Shown here piece after piece: positions 20,559-30,274 of a stretch of DNA of 64,000 nucleotides; within the stretch, counting starts at the first letter, position 1; each line of letters opens with the position of its first letter. The DNA comes from Gracilaria domingensis (taxonomy: Eukaryota > Rhodophyta > Florideophyceae > Gracilariales > Gracilariaceae): NCBI GenBank assembly GCA_022539475.1, contig VCMS01000036.1, positions 124,001 to 188,000 of the forward strand, read 5' to 3'. Position numbers and translations under genes: made by a program. Under the pieces are notes generated by a model. The model was not told the origin of the DNA and did not search any database. It was given only the letters and a program-made list of their open reading frames with translations.

Positions 20559-22930
20559 CTTCTCTCGACATGTTGTGAACTTGTGAACTTCAAACTGTGT
20601 TTACAGTTTACAGTGTACGTACGTTCGTACGTGTACCATTCCAGTGTTCTAATAACTCTACAGTTACCTTCATTGCCATATTACCTATCCGGGCAAAGAT
20701 ACGCGGCTGGGTCGTACTCACAAATCACAATTTGTGAAGAGGTTCAAGCCCTCGAGTCGAGTCAAAGAGCGACTGATACCCATCACGGAGAAGAGGTGGT
20801 TCTAACTCTACCCACATCAATGACTGCTGCACCGCTCTGCTTACCCGGAGCCTTCTATGTAGATATGTGCGCAAAGCCCTTATACCACGATGGTCTATCA
20901 CATGGCAGAGAGAAGGACTTGCGCGTATTGTTGTAACAATGTCGAGTAACATACATCTTTTCTTTTAGTTGGTACCAACTAAACTTCTCGGTCTCTGTCT
21001 TGCCCTATTTTCCTAGCCAAGCGAAGCAATGAATTTCATAGCTGCGCAACTTCCTTTGCTATCCGTCACAGGTTTAGAAACGTTTGCACCTTGGAAATAT
21101 CGAGACGTCTAGCTGTCGATTTGTACGCCGTACTCTATAGCCGGTAGTCGGGTTGCCGGTAAACAGCCTGCTCTGTTCTCATCCACAATGCCTGCTTTCA
21201 TTGTGTCGGGAGGCCCTTTACTTCTCTTGATGGCGCGCACACGAGGCATATGTACGCCTTCAAGTTCCCAAATCTTCTTTGAACTGAATCAGTTTGGCCG
21301 CAGAACTTTTGATCTCACTTCTATAGTTCCAGGAATGTTCAGTTCCAACGAGCATGACGCCGACCGTTTCTCTTTCTAATGGAATAGAGCAACCGATAGA
21401 CTGGTTGGGCATGTGCAAGATGCAAATAAATTTGATCTCTTTCCAAGCTCTACAGGTTACAAAGTCTTTCGCACTCTTCTACCACGCCACGTCGAGAGGT
21501 TCCTGGTTTCTTCCAGGGCTTTAGAACTCAACTACTTCTACTCCAACTCAAATTATCTCATGCCGGGATCTACCATTCTGCTGACAAGAGGAGACAATAT
21601 CAATGGACAATTATCTCTGTGCAGAGCGTTCTTCAAAGAAATACTCCATCTGTAGAAAGGCCAACGCTTTCTCGGGCCACTTCTAAATAATATCATCAAC
21701 AACAAGACTTTGACGTTCGCTGAAAGGAGGTAGGCATATTCGTCTTGAACGTGTTTGCATCGGACGTTTCGACAGATAATGATCGAAATCATGCACCACT
21801 CCAGAGCGACAGCGGCATGCCAATCGCATGTTCAACACACACGAATCGAATGGATGCAAAACAGAAGTACGTCCATGGAGCTATTTCCTGTTGGCGTTAT
21901 AATGCAAAAGGTATATTCGACTTTGTTCGTCTTTTTTAACACAAGTCGACAGTCAAAACTGTTTTTCCGGTACCAATCAGTGCCATTATAATCATTATAC
22001 TGAGAGCTGTTTTGAAGGGAGCTGGCTTGTGAATAACCGAAATGCCACCTACGTCTAGGCTCATGTGAACGATAGGATATGAACAGCAGAAAGTCATTCG
22101 GTGACTTTCTTCAGGACGCCAGCAGCTTGAGTTCTGACCTTCCGCTAGGTAATGGAACCCAATGGCAGCAGGCGTTTATTCGCATGAAAGACAGCAAAAC
22201 GAAAGAAAAGTCGAACAAGGTTGTGAAAAGGAAGGCAAAAGACCAGCTTGATCGCAGTAGCGATGTTACGAAACTTGTGTTTATCTTCTTCTTCTTCTTT
22301 TTCTTCTTCTTTATTATGAGCGCGTTACATTAATTACTCGTACCGCGAGGGGCTATAATGGGAAATAAGAAAGCCCCCAGTAACCTTAATACGTCTCCAG
22401 GAAAGTCTAGTCACTGGCTGCAAACTTGCAACCGTGTTACGCTCACTTCATGACTACATTAGTCTTCCGGAAAAGAATTAGACCTCTAAGGTTGTCTTTT
22501 CTGCCAGATCATTTCGTCACCGTCGATTATAGCCGTTTCATCTTTTGCATTATCTCTTATCCACTTCAGTCATCCTCTCTGAGCTCGTCGGCTAAGGGGC
22601 ACACCACGACAAGGCGATCAGCACGTACCTCTCTTTGCCTTACAAGAGGTTATGTCGGCCTTCCTTCACTCAGTCCTCATTTCATTGGCGAAACCAGATG
22701 AAAGAACAGCCAGTCGCTTCACATCGTTCTCCGACCCTGGGCAGGTGCGTAACAGAATCTCCGAGAAAAACCCTGGAGAAAACCGCCACATGGTTGCCTC
22801 CGTTGGAGTATTCACTCCATGAGGGGGGAAAGCCAGGGAAAACAACGGCAAGATAGTTCCCCGATGGTCGGCTCGTAACCTGCTGTTTGCGTGCAGCTAG
22901 TCGGGGGTCTTTTGACGGCGTACCACCCAG

Positions 22931-23102
22931 GTCCGTGAGGGCGATCGGGGAGTTTACCGATCGCCTGGTCGAGTTTAGCGACATCCCGAGTCCGGGGAGG
23001 CGGTCGGTGCGCCGATCATTTATGCGAGTTTAACGACTTCCCGAGTCCAATGCAGCGATCGGTGCGCCAATCACTGGGGCGAGTTTAACGACATCCCGGG
23101 TC
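22931..23102. repeat. Degenerate tandem repeat, ~55-bp unit, three copies
   Basis: Copies at 22931-22992, 22993-23047 and 23048-23102 share the core CGAGTTTAACGACATCCCGAG (the first and third with small changes) and a GCGATCGGTGCGCCGATCA-like inner palindrome. Units two and three are both 55 bp. Each unit thus combines a GATCG palindrome with a fixed tail. Confidence 0.8.
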
Positions 23103-23133
23103 ATTTGTGTTTATCTCGCATGATAATTTTAGC

Positions 23134-23224
23134 AGAGAGCTCCCTCTCTCGCAGACCGACTGCCATTGACCTTGCGCTAATACCGTAAGGGCAATGCTAG
23201 TCGGTCGAGGAGAGGGAGCTCTCT
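23134..23224. repeat. Long imperfect hairpin, ~34-bp arms
   Basis: 23134-23168 (AGAGAGCTCCCTCTC...) is the approximate reverse complement of 23192-23224 (...GAGAGGGAGCTCTCT), with a ~23-nt loop. The outermost 14 bp pair exactly. It follows the 55-bp tandem repeats with a 31-bp gap. It could be a MITE or a structured RNA. Confidence 0.75.
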
Positions 23225-24418
23225 ATTATGTGTGGCAGTACTATCCGCGCTTCTTGCCATTGACGCCACCCCAGTCTACAAAGCTTTCATGAGGTCCCTT
23301 TCCGAAATGAGAATCGGTCCCGATTCAGTAAAGACATGGCCGTCGTGTTTGTGCCTATGTTTTCATCTTCTCCATCGATTGTAACAGCAGCTGTCATTAT
23401 TTATGAAGAGACTGCACGGGAGATGATCCGGCGCGGGAATGGATGGCATGCGGAGCTTGTTTGGGACAATGAATGCTACACGGGAGAACGGTTGGTTCAT
23501 TTCACTCATGATGGCGGAAATAGTTGTTTCAGAAAGCACGGTATACAACCACTATACATTTTGCTACCATTGATTCCTACCTACGTCGACTTCGGTATAG
23601 AACTTGTCTTTTTCTCAGACATTGCAGGTGCGAACTTTCGACATCTGAGGATACTACAGAGAAGGATTGCGACGTTTCTCCGAATTCTCCATCAAACGAG
23701 TAAATCGCATAAATGCAGGTCACAAATGACACTGTTATTAACCAGTGCGTAGCCTTAGTACCTCGATGGAAGAGGTAAGCTACGCGTGAGTCGAACGTCG
23801 TCCAGGTTCCGGATGGAACGATGGCCCTGAGGGGATTTAGGGGATCAATTGTTAAGAAAGGCCCTGACCAGAGTCAGAAGTTCAGACGCACAAGAAGACA
23901 TGACTACGCGTGACGACGACGGTAGTAAACGGGTAGAGCTTTTTCTAGTCACAGCGTGACGCGGATGTCACATCCGGCATACAGTGACGTTGCCGTGTGC
24001 TCTTTCGAGAGCTCAACATAACCCAAGCCTTTCGCGTGTCGATCATGCAATCCAAATGTTCACAAGCGGACATCAGAAATCGCGCAGCAGCGAAAGCGCA
24101 AACATGGCATGATGCCTGCCTGCAAAGCTATCCTTCATTCTCAGTCCCTCAACTCGCCAACCCGTAAGAACTTGGCTGCAGACAAGAGCGCACATGCGAT
24201 GTCTTCAAACTCGAGCTACCTTCTTACCTCTGCAACGCTTAGCCAGCGTAAGCGTAGCACAATTGTTTTGAGAGAGATGCAGCTCCCCTAGGAATGTCGA
24301 GAACGATTATACCCGCTTGACTCGAGAGCATCATTGCCCTCTTTTCTCCGCCATAATTGCACGAAGCCTCCTCTTTTCGTCGCGCGCATGGGGCTTCTAC
24401 CACAGCTTATCTCCCGTG

Positions 24419-25915
24419 CTATACCTGATCTTCCCCGACAGACAGTTCAACAACATTTTCCTTTCCACTCATACTGGATGCAGCTTCTCCTCGTTCTTGA
24501 GACTCTTCCAATGGCAATAGAATCTCGACACAGTCGTCTTCACTGGCACAACACATGTCCTTCTCACTGTCAGTTTTTATCATCTCGTACAGAATGGGAT
24601 ATCGTGTGAACGCAGGCTGTGGTTTCCATCCTTCCCAATCCCAATAGTACTTGTTCCCACCGGGCAATATCTGTCGCCTAGCCTTCCTATCAAGCCTATA
24701 ATTGCATCTACACCTCTGAACTCCAACGCTCTCGTTGATCGCTGTGATCTCTGTCAGATTATAATCCGTCTCGCCATTACCTATGCTTGTGTATATGCTT
24801 GTACCGTTATCCACGTCTGCGTCATGATACATCTTCAGATCACTCCCTTCATACCCACTCGCTTCACCATCTTCGTTTGAATCATCGTTGCTTCCACAAT
24901 TGTCTCTCTCATGTTCACGTTCGTCCTCACAGACAGTGCCTCTATCTATGATTCTTGACGGATTAAAGTCCTCTGTGGTCACCCAATCGTTTTCGCACAC
25001 ACTAGTCGTGCTAGTCTTGAACGAATTAACCACTTCAACACCGTTGTTGTTCTTCACGCTACCCACGCCAGAACCATCTTTCCAAATATTGTTACTGGGA
25101 TGCCGCTCGTTCTCTTGACCAAAACCGTTACACCCACTGCTAGTCACACTACCTCTCCCAAGTTTCTTTACTATATAATCACTTTCCGCATATTCCATTA
25201 TATCATCATCATCATCATCATCATCATCATCGCCATCACCCGTTCCGCTGAACGTGTTCTTACAAAAGTCTTCATCAACGAAATCAAGTGACAATACTTT
25301 CATACATCCATCAAACATATGTATCCAATCTTCCCAACAGAACTCTAAAGGAGGCAAGTATGCGTCAGGACCCGGTGCTTGCGCGGTAAAGTTTATATGT
25401 GGGAAGACAGGGCCTTCCATTACGTCCAATATGGGAATTCTCTCTTGAAGAATCTTCATTTCAATGTTCACAACATCTGTATCTATTGCTCTCAAAGATA
25501 GAGCTACAAACAGAGACGGCGATGGCGCGACCGGTTTCAGCACAATGGCATCTCTAAAGCTCCGCACCCGGAGAACAGGGAAACCCAACAAGAAGAGCAA
25601 CATGAGCTCTACGTCTGCCGGTCCATACGCACGCTCATCATCATCTACCATCTTCAAGAGATGATTCTGACATTCCCATATAACCCGTTCTTTAGAAGTC
25701 CATCTGCACCAGCGGTCTTCCTGTTCCCATCCATCGAGATGTATGGTTTGGACTTCTTTCTTATTCTCGAAATTCTCGCAAAGCATTGACAGATCGCTTC
25801 TGGCCGTGAACACGACAGGTTCTTCAGGTATCTTTGCAGTCCAAGAGCTCTCATTTAACTCGCTTTCGTCAATCCTTTCGGTCCATTTTGCCAGACAATT
25901 CCGCACCTTCTCCAT
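24419..25915 (-). pseudogene. Second part of a large unknown protein (after in-frame TGA)
   Basis: A 498-codon minus-strand frame whose ATG (25913-25915) immediately follows the TGA (25916-25918) ending the upstream frame, in the same phase. The protein is acidic, with a Glu/Trp-rich start, a hydrophobic block (LMLLFLLGFPVLRVRSF), a poly-Asp run encoded by a (CAT)n tract at 25204-25230, and a long Asp/Glu/Asn/Ser-rich disordered region. No domain is recognised. The simplest reading is that it is the C-terminal half of one ~1,227-residue protein, split by a nonsense mutation. A separate gene starting at this ATG, or readthrough of the TGA, is less likely but possible. 'Pseudogene' refers to the split only. 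Confidence 0.5.
25204..25230. repeat. (CAT)n microsatellite encoding a poly-Asp run
   Basis: Nine uninterrupted CAT units on the plus strand, read as GAT (Asp) codons on the minus strand within the acidic region of the unknown protein. Length variation here would keep the frame. Confidence 0.9.
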
Positions 25916-28099
25916 TCATGAATCTAATCCCTTCGTATCACTCTCATAGTCCTCAAGCCCAATGTCTCCTAAAGCAGGAGGTGCCATTTCGGGCAAATTC
26001 CAAGTGTTCCAGTAATATGATTGAGAAAGGCAACACGGACTGACTCCCTCTACGTTCAACACACTAGAGACCGGGGAGTGTATGCAAAGCTCCTTCAAAT
26101 ATGCATCCCACGGCACACGTTTATCCTCTTCGCGGCTCTCTAAATCATGATGGCGGATTGCATTATATTCATTTCCAACAGCAAACAGGTTCTCTAAATG
26201 AACTGTAAACTCCACTACACAGTTCTGTGACCATTCTCGGATACCGCGTATGGGACTTTCCGCATCCCTTTGTAGTTCTTCCGCATCAATTTCAGGCAAG
26301 TGTCCAAATCCAAGCTTCAAATCAAGTACTCTGCCAATGTCCAATTCCGTGCCAGTACGAATTGCAACTCCGTTCCAAAGCGTACCTTCATCATGATCTT
26401 GCCAGTTTTCAGTTGATTTCCAAGATACATTTTCAGTATCGGCGTCGCCGTCTAGAACACCTTTCAAACTATCAGCCACATTTGGTCGGCACTCGCTCGT
26501 GGTTTCCACATCAGACGACGCTTCAACACGAACTCCGTTCCTTTCGGCACACAAATAACCAGCTGATATTGTAGAGCTATTCCTCAACTCTGTTTCACAA
26601 GCATTAGAGGCAACACCCTGATTTTGAGATCCCGATTCTCTATTCCTTTCCCATGAATTCGTTTGGTTCACCATATTTGCTTTGAGACCGTTTGCATGCT
26701 TCTTATGCTTAACGGTCGACACAGGTACCACAGGTTCGCATTGCAGAAAGAGCAGAAAGTTCTCCAGGTCCGAAGAACAAATCCTCTCAATGACTTGAAC
26801 GTCTTGTCGACGTATTTCAAACAGTCCTGGAGGTAAATTCTCGACAAGGCGTTTGATCTTGGATTCGTATCGAGCAAACGTAAGTTTGAAAGGCCTATTA
26901 AGATTGTCACTCATTCGTTCGGATCTGAATCCGAATGGCATTTGTACTCCGAGGTCCAGCGCATATGACCTCTGCATTTCACGAAACATCATAACCCTTG
27001 ACCATGTATTCGACCAGTTCGCTACCTGCGGATCTCCATGTCCTTCACGTGACTCGTCTGAGAGATAGGTGCTTGTCATTATTCGTGCATGTTCCAGGAA
27101 GTAGGACATAAGTAATCCTTTCTTCCTGTCCTTGCTCTTTAACACCTTGAGAGCTTTCTGAGAGTCTACCACCCATCTTCTACCATACTGCGCCAAAAAG
27201 GTGACCATGTATCGAATGCACGCATCAGAAAAATAGCGTGGTCGAAGCAAACGCCTCCTCGCGGAATGCCATCTCTTGGGCTGACTCAGCAGTGTGACAT
27301 CAAATTTGAAAGGAACATCACAATCGAAGAATTCGTTGTCAATAACAGAACTGTTGATATACATCTTGGAAGCAAGTGTCCACACCAGACGCTCGTCTAA
27401 CAGATATCGCGATCTGCTACAGCAACATGCGAAGAGCTTTCCCCATATATTCTTGACAGGTGTGAAAACAAATTTGTTCCAAAAAGCGTTTTCATCATGT
27501 TGAGCGTGTTGTTCAGTGAGATGCACGTGGTCAGCTAAAGTGCTACCAACGGTACTCCCAACATATGAGAGCAGCGTGCGGGCGATGCGCAAGACATGTC
27601 TGTCGATCACACTGTGCCACAAACCGTTATCATCGTGGTAAAAGTCTCTGTCGATATCCTCAAGTGAATATCCATGGTGGTGCAAGTGGCGCAAGCTCCG
27701 TTTGACCCAGGTCCATACATGATACAGCTGCCATAGTGCCCAAGCGGTTCGACAAAAGTGAAATGTGGATAGGCATATGGCAACAATGGCGGCGCACATT
27801 TCCTTGTAGTCCTGGCCCCTTCTTTGAAGCTCGATATAGTAGGCAGTGTATGCTGTGGTGGGGATTGCGATGAGAATCTGGATAGCGGCTTGAATGGCAA
27901 TGGCCTTAATGGTCTTCCATCGCTCAGTTATCATGTCAAACAAAGACAGAAACGCCCATGGCACGAACACAGCAAGGTACGCTGCGATGATGAATCTAGG
28001 TTGTTCGGAGGGCTGCAATGGACAGGAGTTGTCGAGTCGGCTGCAAATGGCGGCGGTTGATGCGTCCGCAATTTGGATAGAGGAGGCGTTGGTGGCCAT
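25916..28099 (-). CDS. Large unknown multi-pass membrane protein, N-terminal part (727 aa)
   Basis: Intact frame from ATG 28099 to TGA 25916-25918. Three hydrophobic segments near the N-terminus look like membrane spans: IIAAYLAVFVPWAFLSLFDM, KAIAIQAAIQILIAIPTTAY, and CAAIVAICLSTFHFCRTAWA. A large cytosolic-looking region follows, with basic helical parts (HSARRRLLRPRYFSDACIRY, SRVMMFREMQRSYALDLGVQ) and a Ser/Asn/Glu-rich disordered stretch, ending GLEDYESDTKGLDS. I do not recognise the family; the layout recalls orphan membrane proteins of red algae. The frame goes on past the stop in the same phase for 498 codons, so the native protein may be ~1,227 residues. The start codon is well placed and upstream sequence is non-coding. 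Confidence 0.6.
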   Translation of the reverse strand: MATNASSIQIADASTAAICSRLDNSCPLQPSEQPRFIIAAYLAVFVPWAFLSLFDMITERWKTIKAIAIQAAIQILIAIPTTAYTAYYIELQRRGQDYKEMCAAIVAICLSTFHFCRTAWALWQLYHVWTWVKRSLRHLHHHGYSLEDIDRDFYHDDNGLWHSVIDRHVLRIARTLLSYVGSTVGSTLADHVHLTEQHAQHDENAFWNKFVFTPVKNIWGKLFACCCSRSRYLLDERLVWTLASKMYINSSVIDNEFFDCDVPFKFDVTLLSQPKRWHSARRRLLRPRYFSDACIRYMVTFLAQYGRRWVVDSQKALKVLKSKDRKKGLLMSYFLEHARIMTSTYLSDESREGHGDPQVANWSNTWSRVMMFREMQRSYALDLGVQMPFGFRSERMSDNLNRPFKLTFARYESKIKRLVENLPPGLFEIRRQDVQVIERICSSDLENFLLFLQCEPVVPVSTVKHKKHANGLKANMVNQTNSWERNRESGSQNQGVASNACETELRNSSTISAGYLCAERNGVRVEASSDVETTSECRPNVADSLKGVLDGDADTENVSWKSTENWQDHDEGTLWNGVAIRTGTELDIGRVLDLKLGFGHLPEIDAEELQRDAESPIRGIREWSQNCVVEFTVHLENLFAVGNEYNAIRHHDLESREEDKRVPWDAYLKELCIHSPVSSVLNVEGVSPCCLSQSYYWNTWNLPEMAPPALGDIGLEDYESDTKGLDS

Positions 28100-28438
28100 G
28101 GATGCATGCGGTTGTCTGGGCAGGATATCTGGGAGGTTGCGTGCAGAATTGGCGTGGAGACGAAGCAGGTGTGTGCGGGGGGGGGGGGGGGGGCTGTTAA
28201 CGAAAACACTGTTGGCATGAGTTGTAATATCGGTAGTGCACTTGTACTAGGCGGAAATGTTGGCTGTCAAGGTTCTGATGCTTTTGGGTACAGGTACATA
28301 GTTGGTACGCTAGGGAAGGCATGTTGGATTGCGTCGCGGTGCAATCTGCGAGTTGATGATGAGGACGAGTGAATGATACGAAGGTATAACAAGGAATGTG
28401 TTGGTGCTGCGATGATCTATCGTTGGTGTTTGAAACAA

Positions 28439-28476
<38 letters not shown>

Positions 28477-28700
28477 TGAATGGATGGATGTCAGATGCAG
28501 GCGCGCGCGTGGTAAGCCTACAAGGAGTTGCGGCTAACGCGTAATCGGCGATGTAAGAAATCAGTTTGAAGACAACATATACGCGAATTTGTATGGACAA
28601 GCTGGGCCGGTTCTGGAGCGGGTGTTTATGGTTTGCCATGATGGCCAAAGAGCCAACAGCGCCAACGCGGCTGACACTGCGCACACGTACTCTGTAAGCG
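28100..28700. other. Intergenic region with homopolymer tracts
   Basis: Between the divergent membrane-protein and CK1 promoters. It contains a 17-G run at 28177-28193 and a 35-T run at 28441-28475. No gene recognised. Homopolymer lengths of this size are often misassembled. Confidence 0.7.
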
Positions 28701-29720
28701 CTTTCGGCGCTGCCAACCGTGGCTCGAGGCGTGCTTCTGATGCAGATGGGGGCGGCGGAAGCGCGATGCGCTGGCAGCGGAGCAGCGCGCGCGCTGAGCG
28801 GGCGAGCGACGAAACGTCTCGCACGAGGGGGTGTCCATGAGTGGCGGCTGATGGCGGCAAGCTAGCCGCGCACGGCGGCGCGCAAAAGCGCGGGCGCGAA
28901 CGCAAGGCGCGGCGCGGCGTGCAGCGTATCTATCTATGCAGCGCGAAGCAAAGGCGCACTGCATCGCGGATCTCGAGGCCGCGGCGCGCGCGCGCGCGCT
29001 CTCGGGAGCGCGCGCCGACGTGTGCCAGCGGCACGACTCACGACCGGCGCGCGGCGCGATATCTGCGCGGCGGCTTCCACACGGCGCTGGACCGCGCGCG
29101 CGGCGCGGCGCATGCCGCGCCGTGACGGCGCGGCGCGCATGTGTGACGCGGTGTGTTACGCGCGGTGGCGCCGACGGCGCGCGCGTCACGTGGCGCCGCT
29201 GTAAGCGCGCGGCGAAGGTACAGTACAGCGTTGAGCGCGCCGGCTTACAGCGCGCGCGCGCGCGCTGCGAGCCGTTTGCGCGCTGGCCCGTTTTCAAACC
29301 GGCGGCGCTTTCAAGTTCAAATCAGGCGCGCGCTGGCGCTGAGCGCCGAGCGCCGCCGCGCGCGCGGCGTTGCGTCGGGCCGGCGCGCGCCGCGGCCGCG
29401 CCCAATCAGCGCCGCGCGTCGCGCCGTGTCAGCGTGTTGCGTGCGCGGCTGCGTGCGCCGCGCCGCCGCGCAAAACGTGTGAGCGAGCGTGTGTCACTTG
29501 TTGTGCGCCGCGGCGCGCGCGCGCCGCTGTCTTCCGCGGCGCGCGCGCGCCGCGGCGCGCCGCGCGCGCGGCGCGCCGCGCCGCGCCGCGCCGCGCCGCG
29601 CCGCGCCGCGCCGCGCCCGCCGCGCGCGCCGCCGCCGCTGCCGCCGCCGCCGCGCGCCGCCGCGCCGCCGCCGCGCCGCCGAATCTTCCCTCGCGCGCCG
29701 GCTGCGTGCGCTGCGCGTGT
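28700..29720. promoter_or_regulatory. Extreme GC/CpG block upstream of the CK1 gene
   Basis: About 1 kb of almost pure GCGC/CGCCG-type sequence, densest at 28980-29700. It consists largely of CG and GC dinucleotides with (GCGCC)n- and (CCG)n-like stretches near 29575-29685. All six frames are open for long distances here because stop codons are avoided by composition; the apparent Arg/Ala/Pro proteins are not credible. The block ends ~550 bp before the CK1 start and is followed by a pyrimidine-rich stretch, so it may be a CpG-island-like promoter region. Its CpG has not decayed, suggesting little methylation-driven deamination. Confidence 0.55.
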
Positions 29721-29859
29721 ATGACGCTTCACGATATGGGCGCCGCCGCAGGCAGACGTTGCGCTTCGCCAGCTGCCAAGCGCAACGCGCGATGCCGCTG
29801 GCGCTTCGCGCGCTGCGCTCTGACGCGCAGCTGTCCACTTTCGCTTTTCCATTCTTTTT

Positions 29860-30274
29860 CTTCCTTTTTTTTCCCGCAGCGCCGCCCCCACCCGCCCCCT
29901 CACGCACGCCCACCAGTCGCCCCCCCCACCACACCCCACAGCCCCCTCAAACACCCCCCCACGCGCCGCCGTCCCCCCCGCCCCCTGCCTCCCTGCCTCC
30001 TTGCGCCCCGTCCCCTGTGCCCGCCGGCCTCCCTCCTTTTCTGTGCCGCCTTCTCCCCCTCCCCCACCGCCCTCTACTCCCCCGCACGCGCCTTCTCCTC
30101 TGTCCATACCCCTCGCCGCCTTCAGTTCGCGCCTCCTTCCCTGCCCTTTGCCCCCTTCCTTCCACCCCAGCCCCTCCTTTCCCCCCCCCACCCAACTCCC
30201 ACCCCTCCGGCTCCCGCGCATGCGCCCACCCTTAGCCCGCCCCCTCGCCCACACCGCCTGCTCCGCCTCTCGCC
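29860..30274 (+). promoter_or_regulatory. Pyrimidine-rich 5' flank/leader of the CK1 gene
   Basis: The 400 bp before the CK1 ATG are dominated on the plus strand by C and T runs (CCCCCAC, CCTCCCTT and similar), ending GCCTCTCGCC ATGG. The start context (C at -3, G at +4) is only partly Kozak-like. A similar pyrimidine-rich block precedes the TPR frame (minus strand, about 12060-11980). This suggests a shared core-promoter or leader style in this genome. Inference only. Confidence 0.4.

Larger units (their letters stand above)
20559..24418. other. 3.9-kb gene-poor, repeat-bearing interval
   Basis: No confident gene. A plus-strand frame at 22079-22333 (MNSRKSFGDFLQDASSLSSD...) has a plausible charged N-terminus but runs into a (CTT/TTC)n tract at about 22286-22312 that encodes a Phe run, so it is probably a truncated exon or chance. 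A frame at 23336-23752 includes VDNECY-like text (LVWDNECYTGERLVHFTHDG) but no domain I can name. 20600-20640 contains ACGTACGTTCGTACGTGTAC-type short palindromic sequence. The tandem repeat and hairpin listed separately lie in the middle. Confidence 0.4.

Noticed and set aside
20690-20765. tRNA-like T-arm (GAGGTTCAAGCCCTC)
   Set aside because: No D-arm, acceptor stem or consistent anticodon stem could be placed around it.
22931-23102. CRISPR-like array
   Set aside because: Three degenerate adjacent units without constant repeats and variable spacers, in a eukaryotic context; an ordinary tandem repeat.
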